A DNA stretch of 64,000 nt from Sepioteuthis lessoniana. Taxonomy: Eukaryota > Mollusca > Cephalopoda > Myopsida > Loliginidae. Shown here piece by piece: positions 33,501 to 44,924 of the stretch; the stretch's first letter is position 1; each line of letters begins with the position of its first letter. Position numbers and translations under genes: made by a program. The notes below the pieces were generated by a model. It was not told the origin of the DNA and did no database searches. It saw nothing but the letters and a program-made list of their open reading frames with translations. Location of the stretch: NCBI GenBank assembly GCA_963585895.1, contig CAUZXS010002432.1:119205-183204 (forward strand), given 5' to 3'.

Positions 33501-33524
33501 GTGGATGACTTTATAGACCAACAA

Positions 33525-33748
33525 GACAATGCTGAACATTTTGAAGCTATGTTATGTGAGTGAAACTTGATCTTGCAAATCTGTTGCTGCATAAAATCAT
33601 CTAGAAGAAATTAGGATATCGAAAAATATCATCTTATTGGATCTCAAATCAAATGACTGAAAAACGCAAAAAGACTATTTATACACTGATGTACCAATTG
33701 GATAAATTTATCCATCTTGATGATGACTGTATAGAAAAAGTAGGATAG
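33525..33748. repeat. Unidentified repeat U, copy 1
   Basis: Shares blocks with 34940-35160: 'ataaaatcat', '…gatatc', 'tcccaaa/tctcaaat', 'atccatcttgatgatgactg' against 'atctatcttgatgatcacaa', and 'gaaaaagta'. Too diverged to define ends or function. Confidence 0.5.
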
Positions 33749-33750
33749 CT

Positions 33751-34008
33751 ATTGGCCTAATGAGTAGAGTGTTCAACAATGGTCCGGGAGACTGGGGTTC
33801 AATCCTAGGTTGAGTCATACCAAAGACTTAAAAAATGGCACTTAATGCCACCTTTCTTAATACTTAGTATTATAGTGTAAGGATCAAGAGTAAAGTGGAG
33901 CAATCCAGAGAAAAGAGTAGTGCCCTCCCCTACATCTCGGTGTAGTAGCTATTGAAAAAAGAGCATTTAGGTCACCCTCGACTAAGGTCACCAACTTTAC
34001 TTACTTAT
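33751..34008 (+). mobile_element. SINE-S copy (tRNA-derived)
   Basis: Box A 'ggcctaatgagtagagtg', box B 'ggggttcaatcctagg', then the complete family body and a 3' end 'caccaactttacttacttat'. Inserted just after the U repeat copy. Confidence 0.93.
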
Positions 34009-34009
34009 G

Positions 34010-34935
34010 TTTGATGAGTAAGTGCTTGTACCTTTCTCTTTGAACACCCCTTGTATTTTGATAAAAAGAATGGGGCCTTATGTCCATTGATTTTCAGTCA
34101 ATATTTTGTTGGACCCAGCAAGATGACACTTTTAGATATTGGAATTTCTCATGAATGAATTTCATAGACCACTAACCTCAGAAAATCAAGTTCTCCATTA
34201 GGGCTTGAGAAAAACAGTGTCCTGTTATCCCTGTCACACTAGAATATTCATTGGGGACACCTAACAAGACAGCAATTTTTTTTAAAAAAGAATATAATCG
34301 ACTATTAAAAGATAAAAAATTTCTATGAGATTTTACATTATGTTGAGATAATTTGTTTTTTAATTCATCCAAAAGAATAGAGGTTTCATCATCTTTTTTT
34401 TCAATTTTTTTTTAGTTTGGACATAAAACCAAATTTTATTTTGATTTTAATAATCAGGTTTCCTTTCATTTCTTATGCTCAGTACTTTTTGAATCATCAA
34501 TTAAAAATACCGTTGTGTTAGACTATCTTCAATGACTTGAAAATTTGCCTTTATTTCATACAAGTTTATATTTGTCTTTTTTTTTCTTCTTTATGAAATA
34601 AAACCTTTTTTGTTTGATTGATGTTTCATTGTTTCTTAAACAAAAAACATAGACCACAATTCCAAAACTAAATAGGCTGAAATAAGTATCAATTATTTTT
34701 TAAACATTCTAATAATGTATTTATTATGTTACGAACAACTATAGATGATAACTAAGTAAAAAATAAACATTTTGATTTTGGGACAGTTTAAAGTTGTTTC
34801 AAGAGAGTTTTAAAAAATTTTTCAGGACAGTTCCTGGAGAGTGGTGAAAAATATTAGTCTGGAGCCATGTTAAACAGTCATATCACAAATTTTATCTTGA
34901 ATCAAAGTTTCAACACATCTAATGTCTTCTCTTGC
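34010..34935. other. AT-rich sequence, nothing recognised
   Basis: No coding signal or repeat family recognised. Confidence 0.5.
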
Positions 34936-34939
34936 TAAC

Positions 34940-35160
34940 AACATTACATAGATGGTGCATGGCACAAACATGGTGATATTGCTCTGGAACATAATCTTTT
35001 CAAGTCATAAAATCATCCACTAGACTTTGAGATATCATCACATTGAGTCCCAAAACAGTTGTCTAAGGAATAACTGTAGCTACATTCTTTGAGGAGGGTA
35101 TTGATGAAAAAATTACATCTATCTTGATGATCACAATGTGGAAAAGTAACATAGTAGTGC
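34940..35160. repeat. Unidentified repeat U, copy 2
   Basis: Diverged counterpart of 33525-33748 in the same orientation. A small direct repeat, 'cagtgatattaatat' twice, follows at 35269-35303. Confidence 0.5.
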
Positions 35161-35309
35161 TGTTAACATATGGATAATGTTTTATTTGTCTTGTAATAAA
35201 TATGTTGGATTAGTAAATATTTGTTCTTGATTTTGCAGACAGCCTTTATATCTCTATGTCTTAAGAAATATCAGTGATATTAATATCTGCAGTGATATTA
35301 ATATGTTGA

Positions 35310-36085
35310 AAGAATGCAAGCTTCATATTCAATATCATACACTAGAAATTTAAAAAAATAAAATTTTTATGGTAATTCCAAAAGCAATTTTCATGCCTGA
35401 TATATCAGCCCTGTGAATAAAACAAAAAAGGAATGAATCTTACAGCTGCCGTTTCAACAAGAGTTTGTTTTTTTTTTAAATTTTTTTTTCCCTTCTCAGA
35501 TTTTTTTCTCTTTTCAACACCTGCAACTAAAACAGGTTATTTTACCATTTGCACTCAATCAAATGAAACCTTTTTTTTCATTTAGGTAACCACACCTCAG
35601 AAATAAAATCTGATTCAACAATCAACTCATATCACACATCACTTGAAGAAACCATTTTGAATGGAGAGAAATTTCAAGCAGCATTCAATTTATTTCAGAA
35701 AACTTGCAACTCATTTTTTTTTTGCCAAGCCATACAAATGAATTGAACCACCCAACATGTAAATGGCTGATATTTCAGAAAACACATAACTTATTAGAAT
35801 TTTTGAAAATGTTATATTATTTATGTATTTTTTTTTTTGACAACCAAATTATTCAACCACTTATATGAGGCTTCTGAAGAATGTATCTAGAAATCTAATA
35901 TTGATGCAAGAATTGCCTACTTTGGGGTTCTTAGTTCCCTTCAAAATATTCTAATTATGTCTTTTTACAGTTATCAGAGTCAACATTCTCCTTTTTTAAA
36001 ACCATCTGCAAAGTCATCTTTTGAAATCACCATCAGCTCTGATGTAGCACCCTTTTTTAGTTTCTTTTTGGATATACCTCATATA
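35310..36085. other. AT-rich sequence, nothing recognised
   Basis: Several T-runs; no element or gene recognised. Confidence 0.5.
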
Positions 36086-36091
36086 TTTTAA

Positions 36092-36145
36092 CTATCTATC
36101 TATCTATCTATCCATCTATCGATCCATCTATCTATCAATCTATAT
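36092..36145. repeat. (TCTA)n microsatellite
   Basis: About 12 tetranucleotide units with TCCA and TCGA variants. Confidence 0.95.
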
Positions 36146-36164
36146 GTGCGTGTGTCTATGGGCA

Positions 36165-36480
36165 TGTTTGTGGTATGTTCAAAAAGCATTGAAAATGAAG
36201 CCATATTTATCAAGACAGAAATGAACAATGAATGAATCATTTTCTTCAAAATAGTCTCCTTAATACTTGCAAGTTTTCAATTAACTGAAGCACCAAATTT
36301 AACTATATTTTTTCTGACGATTTCTTAAGTTTGGTTTTATTTTTATATAGAATTGAACCAAATTTTCTCTCAGAGTACTTTTCACCTTCATTGGTCATTT
36401 CAAGGTTATAATAGGAATGTTATTTTTTTCATTAAAATCCAATGAAATTTCAATTTTTAATATGAAATGATTACTAGATT
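36165..36480 (-). repeat. Mariner G fragment, right end
   Basis: Begins with the G-type terminal motif 'gttcaaaaagcattgaaaat', then 'agacagaaatgaacaatgaa' and 'attttcttcaaaatagtc', matching the reverse complement of the G copies' 3' end. The interior is not readable. Confidence 0.6.
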
Positions 36481-36661
36481 ACAAAAACAAAAAATACCTC
36501 TTGATTACACCCTTGAATATTACCTTTATATGATGGAAAGCACTTTAGAAGAAAATTTCAAACAATTTTGAAATAAAATTGGACCAAATTTAAGAATTTT
36601 TGTTAGATAAGAAAAACGAGAAATTAAAAAAAATAACTTTGTCTGTGGTTTTTATTGAAAC

Positions 36662-36664
<3 letters not shown>

Positions 36665-36737
<73 letters not shown>
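36665..36737. repeat. (TA)n microsatellite
   Basis: About 36 TA units. The preceding 'ttgtctgtggtttttattga' resembles sequence near 61333, so both flanks may belong to one unrecognised repeat. Confidence 0.97.
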
Positions 36738-36742
<5 letters not shown>

Positions 36743-37188
36743 GAGATAAATTACTGGGAATTTTTGGATCAACCTGAGTTATTTACATAATGAAAGACAA
36801 CCATTTTAAATAAATGAAGAAATTTTTTTTAAAATTATGATAATGAAGAATGTGATCTGAATATTAATTAATGCGACTGTTGTGTGACTGCAATTATTTT
36901 ATAACTTTTGACATTTTTAGGATTCAAAATTGAAACCATTTGCAGTATTTATATTTGAATCTGGGGTCTCATTTGTCGTAAATTCATCCAGATGGTTTTC
37001 AACTGACTCATAACAACCAACAAAAGTAATTGGTTCGACATTTAACAAAATGAGGAGGTGGCATACACCCATGTGAATAATGCTGCTACAATCTGTTGAA
37101 ATGACATAAGAAATTTTGACATTTCAACACTTTCAATTCTTATCCCTTTATACTACTTCCTAGTTTTGCTTATTTTATATACAATAGG

Positions 37189-37489
37189 ACAGTGGCGCTC
37201 TTAGTGTAATGGTTATCATTATAGGTAACGGAATCTACAACCCAAGTTCAAACCCTGGATAAAGCTGTTTGTGTTTCACTGCATGCTGAAGCCCTTGGGA
37301 AAGGCATGCATCTGTCTGTTCTCTCTCACTATGAGAAATTAGCAGAGTAGGTGAGGGTTTTTAGCCTTGGTTTGATAACCAGTCTAAGAGAAGGAAACAT
37401 CTGGATTCAAACTAGCTTTACTCTGCTTAAAAATTGACCTTTTCTTGTACCCAACCTGTGGTGTAGAAGTTGGCTTACTTCATACAACA
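37189..37489 (+). mobile_element. SINE-B copy with 10-bp target-site duplication
   Basis: A 301-bp element flanked by exact copies of 'atacaatagg' (37179-37188 and 37490-37499). The tRNA-like head has box A-like 'ttagtgtaatggttatc' and box B-like 'aagttcaaaccctgg'. The body contains 'gcccttgggaaaggcatgca' and 'ccagtctaagagaaggaaac', and it ends '…agctttactctgcttaaaaa' then 'gtgtagaagttggctt'. The 3' part recurs on the minus strand at 61466-61580. Confidence 0.88.
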
Positions 37490-37679
37490 ATACAATAGGG
37501 TAGTAGATAAAAGCATTAGCTTGCTTAAGCAATCTATCTATAATGTTTGATCAAAAAGTATGAAAATTGAAGCTTTAAATATTTTAGATTTAAAATTTAA
37601 ATGAAGATGTGTATATAGCTGAATAACTTATATAATAAAGGGATGATGTCTAGATGTCTAGATCATTGTCTAGACATGG

Positions 37680-38768
37680 TTGGTTGGTTGTTTGTTTGGA
37701 TTTTATGGCATATCAACCTTTTTGGTTATTTAACACCAAATACATTTTTATACAAATAGTCAGTTCTATTTCAAACAATTCAGTTTAGCATGAGTGGTGA
37801 TCATAGTCGAGGGTGCCCAGAAGGCTCTCTTTTCAATAGCTACTACACCGAGGTGTAGGGGTGAGCACTACTCTTTTCTCTGGATTGCTCCACTTTACTC
37901 TTGATACGTACCTTATATTGCTAAGTGTTAAGCAATGAGGTATCAAGTACCATTTTTAAAATCTTTGGTATGACGTGACCAGGGATTAAACCCAGGTCTC
38001 CCAGACCATTGGCGAACACTCTACCTACTATACACCATTTAATTGTCAAAAACATTTCTATTTCAAGCTATTCAGTTTAGTCAAACAATTCTAATTCAAA
38101 AAATTCAATTTAGTATAAGTATAGATTTTTTCCACACACAGTTAAATGTCAAAACAGTTATATATGAAACAATTCAGCTTAGCATAAGTACAGTTTCAAT
38201 GTTAAAAACAATTCTATTAAAAACAGTTCTATTTCAAGCAGTTCAGTTTAGTATAAGTACAGTTTAATTGTCAAAAATATTTCTATTTCAAGCTATTCAG
38301 ACATGTCAAACAGTTCTAATTCAAACAATTCAGTTTAGTATAAGTATAAATTTTCTTTACACAAAGTTAAATGTCAAAACAGTTCTATATTAAACAATTC
38401 AGTTTAGCGTAAGTACAGTTCCATTTCAGACAATTCAGTTTAGCTTAAGTACATAGTTTAATTGTCAAAAACATTTCTATTTCAAGCCACTCAGCCTAGT
38501 CAAACAGTTCCAATTCAAACAATTCAGTTTAGCATAAATATGCAGTTTGATTCTATTTAACCCACAGATAGGGCCCTATCAGATGCTACCATTCTGGCCC
38601 TGGGAGTAATGGCAATGAAGGGGTACTCCACATTCCCCAAAGCGCCAGCATCACTGGAACCTTACCATCAGATTGTTTAGTGTCATATCCAGCACACTCG
38701 TTGGGAGAGGTCTTACCCCTCTGCAGAGAAGCAGTCAGTGTATTCTACAGTCCCAGCTGACTGGACAG
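37680..38768 (-). mobile_element. Family A retroposon copy with 13-bp target-site duplication
   Basis: Flanked by exact 13-bp copies of 'tgtctagacatgg' (37667-37679 and 38769-38781). Reading on the plus strand: tail 'ttggttggttgtttgg', 'gcatatcaacc', then many units of 'caattcagtttagcataagt' and 'caaaaacatttctatttcaa' (38040-38540). The head block follows: 'gatagggccctatc', 'ggggtactccacattcccc', 'gtttagtgtcatatcc', 'ctgcagagaagcagtcagtg' and 'ccagctgactgg'. Without the nested SINE-S it is about 840 bp. No coding capacity; mobilisation by a LINE is inferred from the duplication. Confidence 0.93.
37797..38035 (-). mobile_element. SINE-S copy nested in family A
   Basis: Minus-strand SINE-S with box B 'ctgggtttaatccctgg', the standard body, and 3' end near 37800 ('gatcatagtcgagggtgcc'). 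It interrupts a 'cagtttagcat/aagtacacagtttaattg' unit of the family A array. Confidence 0.9.
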
Positions 38769-39219
38769 TGTCTAGACATGGGCGCAACTAAAGAACTAAT
38801 AGAATGAAATGATGATGTATAGACTATTGTCTTGATGATTCAGTGCAAAATTTGTAAAAAATGATGAAGCCTGTCTCAATATTTCTTGAAGAGCAGTTTT
38901 AGTTAAATACAGAATTGTGCAAATGTAGCACCTTTCATGCTTACGAGACCCCTTTAATCAAAGAGATTTTTTTTTGTTTTTTAAGCTCAAAATTCATCTC
39001 AAGTGTAGGATTTGAGGATGGAGAGGACACTGAAGCAAAAAGATGGCAAAGTTTCACACTATAAAAAAAATAGCATCAGAGGTGCTTCAAACTATGAAAG
39101 CCTCACTGGAATAAGTGTGTTGAATGACAAAAGAATTATTTTGAAAAAAGATTAATGTTTCATTCCTTATTCATTTCCTTCTTGTAAATTCAGTTGAAGC
39201 AGCCTCATGAAAAATGAAT

Positions 39220-39448
39220 TCACAATGAATAATTAATCAATATGAGAGATCACTAAACACAGATTATAAAATAAGCACAGGCTATTTCTGTATATCAAAT
39301 TAGAGGTATGAAATTACAAGAAAATTTCTAATACAACAGGCACTGAAGGATATAAAGACTGAAAAAAAAATATTGTAACTATCTTAACTAAGATGAAGAC
39401 AACAAATATATCAATACATAATAACAATAAAATATATATATGTGTCCA
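39220..39448. other. AT-rich sequence, nothing recognised
   Basis: Short unrecognised stretch ending in a TA tract. Confidence 0.5.
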
Positions 39449-39449
39449 C

Positions 39450-39703
39450 CGGGCCATTGGCCTAATGGGTAAAGTGCTTTCCAATGGTCCAGGCGACCAG
39501 ATCAGTCATATCAAAGTCTTAAAAAATGGTACTTGATGCCACCTTGCTTAACACTCAGCATTATATGGTAAGGATCAAGGGTAAAGTAGAACAATACAGG
39601 GAATAGAGTAGTGCTCTCCTCTACCCCTTGGTGTTGTAGCCATTGAAAAGGGAGCCTTCAGGTCACCCTCGACAATGGTCACCAACTTTACTTTACTTTA
39701 TTT
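39450..39703 (+). mobile_element. SINE-S copy (tRNA-derived)
   Basis: Box A 'ggcctaatgggtaaagtg'. Box B is damaged ('gaccagatcagtcat', with about 20 bp lost). The body is complete to 'caccaactttactttactt'. Confidence 0.88.
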
Positions 39704-39704
39704 A

Positions 39705-40095
39705 GCATAATTAGTCAAAAAAATAGATAGTGAAAAAACTGGACCATTTTTCATTATTCTCACAAATATTAATGAAACCTCAATGGCTTAGATACACATA
39801 GAAAGTGATTATTTTCCTTGATGATTATTTTTGTTAAAGTTTCCAAAGATGTTATGAAAAGTCATAATTTTTCTAAAAAGAAAATTCTAAGAAATACCAA
39901 ACAATAGAAAATTTCTTATATTTTTCTTTTCCTTGATGTGATATCCTAAATTGTAATTAGTCCTTTGCTAATGGCTGGTAAGCATTTGTCTGAGGAAAAA
40001 TTATCACTTCCTACATATGTTTAAGCCATTGAAGTCACATTAAAATTTGTAGCAACAATAAAAAATGGTTCAGGTTTTACTATTTTTTTGTCTAA

Positions 40096-40137
<42 letters not shown>

Positions 40138-42170
40138 CAACTGATGTGAAAAACAATATGTAAAAAACAATCATTTACAAACATTGGATAAAATAAAGAA
40201 CTCATATGCCAACTAGCCAAGCTGTATAAAAACTAAAATGATTCTAATTCAGACCTTCCTTAGCTCCTCTGTAACAAATGATTTCATGTTGGGGTTTATA
40301 AAAAAACAACAAAAATAAAAAAATCTTCTGACAGAATTTGTTAAAATTATTTCTGCTAGAGAATTATGATTTTTTCCCAGAGATTATTTAAACAAATAAT
40401 TTGTATCTACTTACTTGGTTTTGAGATTCAAAAATAGAAATATTTTACAACAACCAAATTTTATTGCAATCAGTATAAGAAGTCTTGCTTTGAGTAATTT
40501 TTTTCAAATCTTCTTAAATATTGTTCAGAATCAATCAAGGAGTTTAAAAAATGAATTCATATTGCTATTTGAAAGAGCTGCCAAACTCATAAAGTAATTT
40601 GGATTCCCACCAGCTCAAAATCCTTAATGGCCCCTTCAATCTTAAGCAATAAAAAACATATTTTGTACTTATTCAATTACTTATGACAAGTACTTTCTAT
40701 ATAATAGGTCTATTCAAAAGTACTGTTCATAAGTATTTGAACATGCTTGAAATCTGTTTTTATTTATCTTCATATATATCAATGTGTGCCTGGGTAGTTT
40801 TCTCCTTATTTATCATGATATTCTTTTGTTTGTTGTTGTTTTTTTTCTATTATGATTAACCTCTGTGTTTTGCTTATTTTAATTTGAACGTATCAACAAT
40901 GCCTGATGACTATATCATTAAATGGCAGTCTGAATCAACATAGGTATTTGTTTTGTTCAATAAAAAGTAGTTATAATGTTTTAAATCCATGTAAAATTTT
41001 ATAAGGTCTGATAATTAAAAAAAATTCCAGATAACTGCACATGATCATGCTAGTCCAAAGCTAAGGAAGACATATGTTTTATTAATTAACAATTTTTTTT
41101 AAATAACTCTATAAAAAATCACTCATGAAAAAAGACTTCCTCAATTTAGTTGGATTGTAAATTTAAAATATACATTTGATAACTATAAGATTTTTTAAAA
41201 ATAAAATAATATAAATATTTATATATATGTATATATATATATATATATGATAAAGATTTCCTGTATAAGCACTCAAATATAGTTTCCCTGACCACTACCA
41301 ACAACTTGAAAATCAACACACACACAAATAAAAAAAAACCCTCATCTCCAAATAAAGTTTCTTTCAATTTTAGATCAAAGCAATTGATTCCGGAAAAAAT
41401 AACTTTGTGAGTACATTTTGAGGTGTAAAGTATAACACTCCCATGGATTTCTAAGTTGAAGGGACCAGTATGTAATTTGGCTTGGGCTATATATTGAGCA
41501 AGTGTATCAAATAAACTTCTATTGAGTTTACATTCACTTAAGCAATCAACATCTGTCTTTTTACACTACAGGCTCAATAAATGCATGAAGGAAATGTTTC
41601 GTTAAGTTGGAAGTTGTGAAAAGCACAGTTCAGACTTCTCATGGGTGGGGCAAATGTAACAAATAAACCTCAAGTTTGTGTGAACTTATATATGTGAGTC
41701 TGTGTGGCTATAGGTGTGTGTATCTGTAGCTTTTATTATTCATTTCTGCAGATAGATACATATAGTTATACATATTTGTATATATTGTGGGAAATAATAA
41801 ATTAATATTGTTCAAATAAAAAATAGAACAAATTATAAAATGAAAAAATGAAAAATAAAACCAATAAGAAAATAAGAAAATAAAATAAAAACATCCCATT
41901 ATTCCATATCCATTAAAAGTTTCACTTTTGGTGTCAAAAAGGACTGACTCTCTTTTAGTGCCTGCCAGGCTATAAGACAGAAATACATTAATAGACCTTT
42001 TGAAATAAACAGTCCATACTAAATAAACATTATAATATTATTTCATAGGACAAATAAGAAAACTTTTTCTAGAGAATTCCATAATATACCAAGGTATCTG
42101 GTAGTGTGAATCAGAAATATTTTTGTTTTTTACAGACCTTAAATTCAAAGATTATTTTATGAATGCATCT
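39705..42170. other. AT-rich sequence, little recognised
   Basis: Contains a (TA)n array at 40100-40136 and a shorter one at 41219-41249. The open frames at 40415-40597, 41146-41367 and 41708-41899 are AT-rich with no domain. No SINE, transposon or gene recognised. Confidence 0.5.
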
Positions 42171-42394
42171 AAAGATTCCACTATTCTCAGTGCATTCATT
42201 AATTTTGTGAGACTAAGGATTAACACCTGGATCTTGGTACAGGCATGAGCAAGGTTTTATGAAAGACTGGCAGTTTCCTGCACAGCAGGTCAACACTCTT
42301 CCTGACATTAATGTTATTCAAGGGAAGGAAAACATGCAATAAAAACTGGCATCAGTGTTGTCACAGAAGTTGCCAGAGTAATGTTGAAGATATC

Positions 42395-42480
42395 TTTAGA
42401 TAGTCTGAGAGACTCCAGCTTCTGGTTTTTAATTCAGAGTTTTTTCTTCCCTTCTACCAAGGCTAGAGAACCAAATCTAC
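42395..42480 (-). repeat. SINE-B-like fragment
   Basis: 'attcagagttttttcttccc' then 'aaggctagagaacc' resembles the reverse complement of the SINE-B middle part ('aacc…agaaggaaac…'). Diverged and short. Confidence 0.4.
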
Positions 42481-43037
42481 TCTACAAAGACTATACTATA
42501 TTCTTCATATTATAATTTTATATATATCTTATTATCTATACTTTTCACCTCTTGTCCGAGATGTTATAATGACACATTGCCATCAGGCAATTTGGAATTA
42601 TTATTTTAAACTTAGCTTCAAAGCTACTGCAGCTCCCATAGAATCTAGGAAGTGGAAGGAAATGAAACAATATTTAATCTTATTACCCAAAATTGGGTTA
42701 AGCATTTTAAGGATGATGACTTGAAATAAAACCCTACAATGAATGACTATCAGCCATTGATTATGATATTGTAAAATAAAAGTTAGAGAGGAATTTGATC
42801 AGCAAAACTCAGAAACTTTCAGAAAAGCCAGAATCATTGAAAGATATTCTATGTAAAGTATTTAATAAGTTTCCAAAAACATACAGGAATTCTTGAGAGA
42901 ATCTCCCTAAACTCTCAGATGATTTTTTGTCCTTTCTCCATGACTAGTTGCTCATACAACCAGAGAGTTATATCTGCACTAAAATTTTCTTAAGCCACTT
43001 CACAGTGGCAAGTTACTCAGCCATACTGACATGTTGG

Positions 43038-43095
43038 TAGAGTATTTTATTCAGAGTTTCCTTCTCCTAGACTGGTTGCCTTACAAAGATTAGAA
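43038..43095 (-). repeat. SINE-B fragment
   Basis: 'attcagagtttccttctcct' followed by 'agactggttgcc' is the reverse complement of the SINE-B segment at 37385-37425. Confidence 0.65.
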
Positions 43096-43342
43096 AGTCC
43101 AGTATGCTCTATAGCTGGTGAGGAAAAGAGATGAATTCATGCCTTTCCTTGAAGGAATTAATGTGAAATGAAATGTAAATAGTCTTCTCCTGAATTTGAA
43201 CTTGGTTCACTGGTACAGCAGATCTCTTTGCCAGATTTTTTGATAAAGTGGGAAAGCAATTATATTCAAGTTCCACTGGTAAGAGGTTAAATTTTGGGAA
43301 ATTAATATATGTTCACATATACATACATATTTATATTTAAGC

Positions 43343-43575
43343 TTATGAAAGGGAGTATATGATGCGCTGGGATTTTATCCTCAACATGAGGAAGATGGTT
43401 TTGACTTGTTGGAACAAGGAATGTACATCTGGATTGTACGTTGGCAACGCCACGGTGACGTTTGCCATTGCTGTGTCGGACTCACCGCTGCCCTCGATTG
43501 CTCTGGCTGTATTCACGTTCGGGGTCACCACTTGTTGCGGGGTCGACATACTTATCGGCTCCGCAACATATATAT
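43343..43575 (-). pseudogene. 5' fragment of an LTR retrotransposon (primer site and gag start)
   Basis: A GC-rich island of about 230 bp in AT-rich flanks. On the minus strand it reads '…gttgcggagccgataagt', then 'tggtgaccccgaacgtg', which has the form of a tRNA primer-binding site just after an LTR. A frame with ANVTVALPTYNPDVHSLFQQ follows, resembling the start of Ty3/Gypsy-type gag ('…LPPFWP…LWFAQVEAQF'). It becomes unreadable after about 43390. No LTR partner, protease or polymerase is present. The 68-codon frame at 43343-43549 is therefore read as a truncated gag. Confidence 0.5.
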
Positions 43576-43596
43576 CAATATATGAGATCTAATTTT

Positions 43597-43870
43597 TTGA
43601 ATTATTGAGACTAAAACTGTGAATTTTTCAATACTAAAATTTAAGATTTAAAGGAAGACATGCACAACTGAGCAACTTATATAATAAATTGATGATGTCT
43701 TAACATCTGAACTGCTGGCAAGATATTTTAACTTCATTTTGAAAAATATTATGAGGCCAGTTTTGATACATTTGGACAGCAGTTTTGGGGAAAAACATGA
43801 TTGTAGAAATGTAGTACCCTTCATACCTTGTGTAACATGCTGTAAAATCAACCAATATAATTTTCTGTCA
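43597..43870 (+). repeat. Mariner G copy, left half
   Basis: Shares 'gagcaacttatataataaat', 'tgatgatgtctt', 'tgaggcca/tgaaatcagg' and 'gtagtacccttcatacc' with the copy at 47985. It stops before the C-terminal block. Confidence 0.65.
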
Positions 43871-43899
43871 TTATGTTCTGATAGTTGTCACATGTTTCT

Positions 43900-44920
43900 T
43901 TATTCATTCTGCAATCATTTTCCTTCATTGAATGTATGCATTTATGTTTGTAACTTCAACATGTATGTCAGTAGTTGTTGCGACTTAAAAAAAAATTAAA
44001 TAAGATGAATGAAAATAAACCTTGCATCTAGTCTAAAAATAGAACAGAAATTCTAGGCACCAATTTTAGAGAGAAAATGAAACCCATACAGACATAGTTG
44101 AAAACAAACCATATGATTCCAAAAACATGTTCCAACCAATAGCAATAAAAGACCAAAAGTCTAGAATTTTGGTTGGTTTTTATAATCCTAATGGATTATA
44201 AAAACAGCCTATGAAACATTCCACAATAAACACTAAAAAAAATGTAAACAACAGAAGATGCAGCAGCAGTCATCAGCCAACCTAATGATGTGGATACTCA
44301 CTATGTACCAATATATCAATGTAGCTGACCGGTCAACCATAGTTCACTGCTACACACACAATAATACCAGCAGACACGTAGACAGGTCGCACATCAGAAC
44401 AAACAAAGCAAGATTCTCACTGAGTAGATAACTTCATAATATTGCCAGAAAAATAAGATTTTCCTTTAACAAATACTTTGTCTTTGTAAAGGCTTTCTCA
44501 CTCATATACACCTACACCCAATTAACTTTTCTTTTCACTTTAGTATCATTTTCGTTTCTTCTCAAATAATGAATTTCCATTGTTGTTGTTGCTGAGAATT
44601 TGTTTTCAACTTTTATTTGTGCCATCCAGACTTTGTTACTCACATGGCAGTTCTATTTTTCCCTTCCTTCATTCTTTTACCTTTCTCACTTGGTTAGCAG
44701 GCAAACAACCAAATTTTGGTAACTCTCTTTGTAGATAAGGCTAAACAAATCCTACTATTACATTCTTAATCCTTTGAGCCTGTTGCACTAGTCTACTGAT
44801 GGTACTTTTTTTTCCCCCACACCATAGCACTAGTGCAAAGATTACACTTAAATGACCGAGGGTAAATTTTGGCTATGGAGATCCAGGCTTAAACCATTAA
44901 TTCTACAATATACTCTCAAG
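43900..44920. other. Unrecognised sequence between two mariner G pieces
   Basis: About 1 kb with no recognised family. The G pieces on either side overlap by about 50 bp of family sequence, so they are more likely two copies than one split copy. Confidence 0.4.
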
Positions 44921-44924
44921 TATA

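Larger units (their letters stand above)
37545..39215 (+). mobile_element. Mariner G copy split by family A
   Basis: Left part 37545-37666 starts 'gatcaaaaagtatgaaaatt' and includes 'ataacttatataataaaggg' and 'atgatgtctag'. After the family A insertion (37680-38768) it resumes at 38782 and runs to about 39215, including 'ttaatgtttcattcc' and the inverted end 'ttcagttgaagc'. Collinear copies lie at 47985-48490, 43597-43870 and 44925-45235. The transposase C-terminus is too decayed to read here. Confidence 0.75.

Noticed and set aside
37201..37250. tRNA gene
   Set aside because: Box A and B are present but the cloverleaf stems do not form, and a SINE body with a target-site duplication follows. 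The same reasoning applies to all SINE-S, C and D heads.
43739..43999. 86-codon plus-strand open frame with Cys-rich end
   Set aside because: Its first half lies in a mariner G copy and the rest has no recognisable domain.
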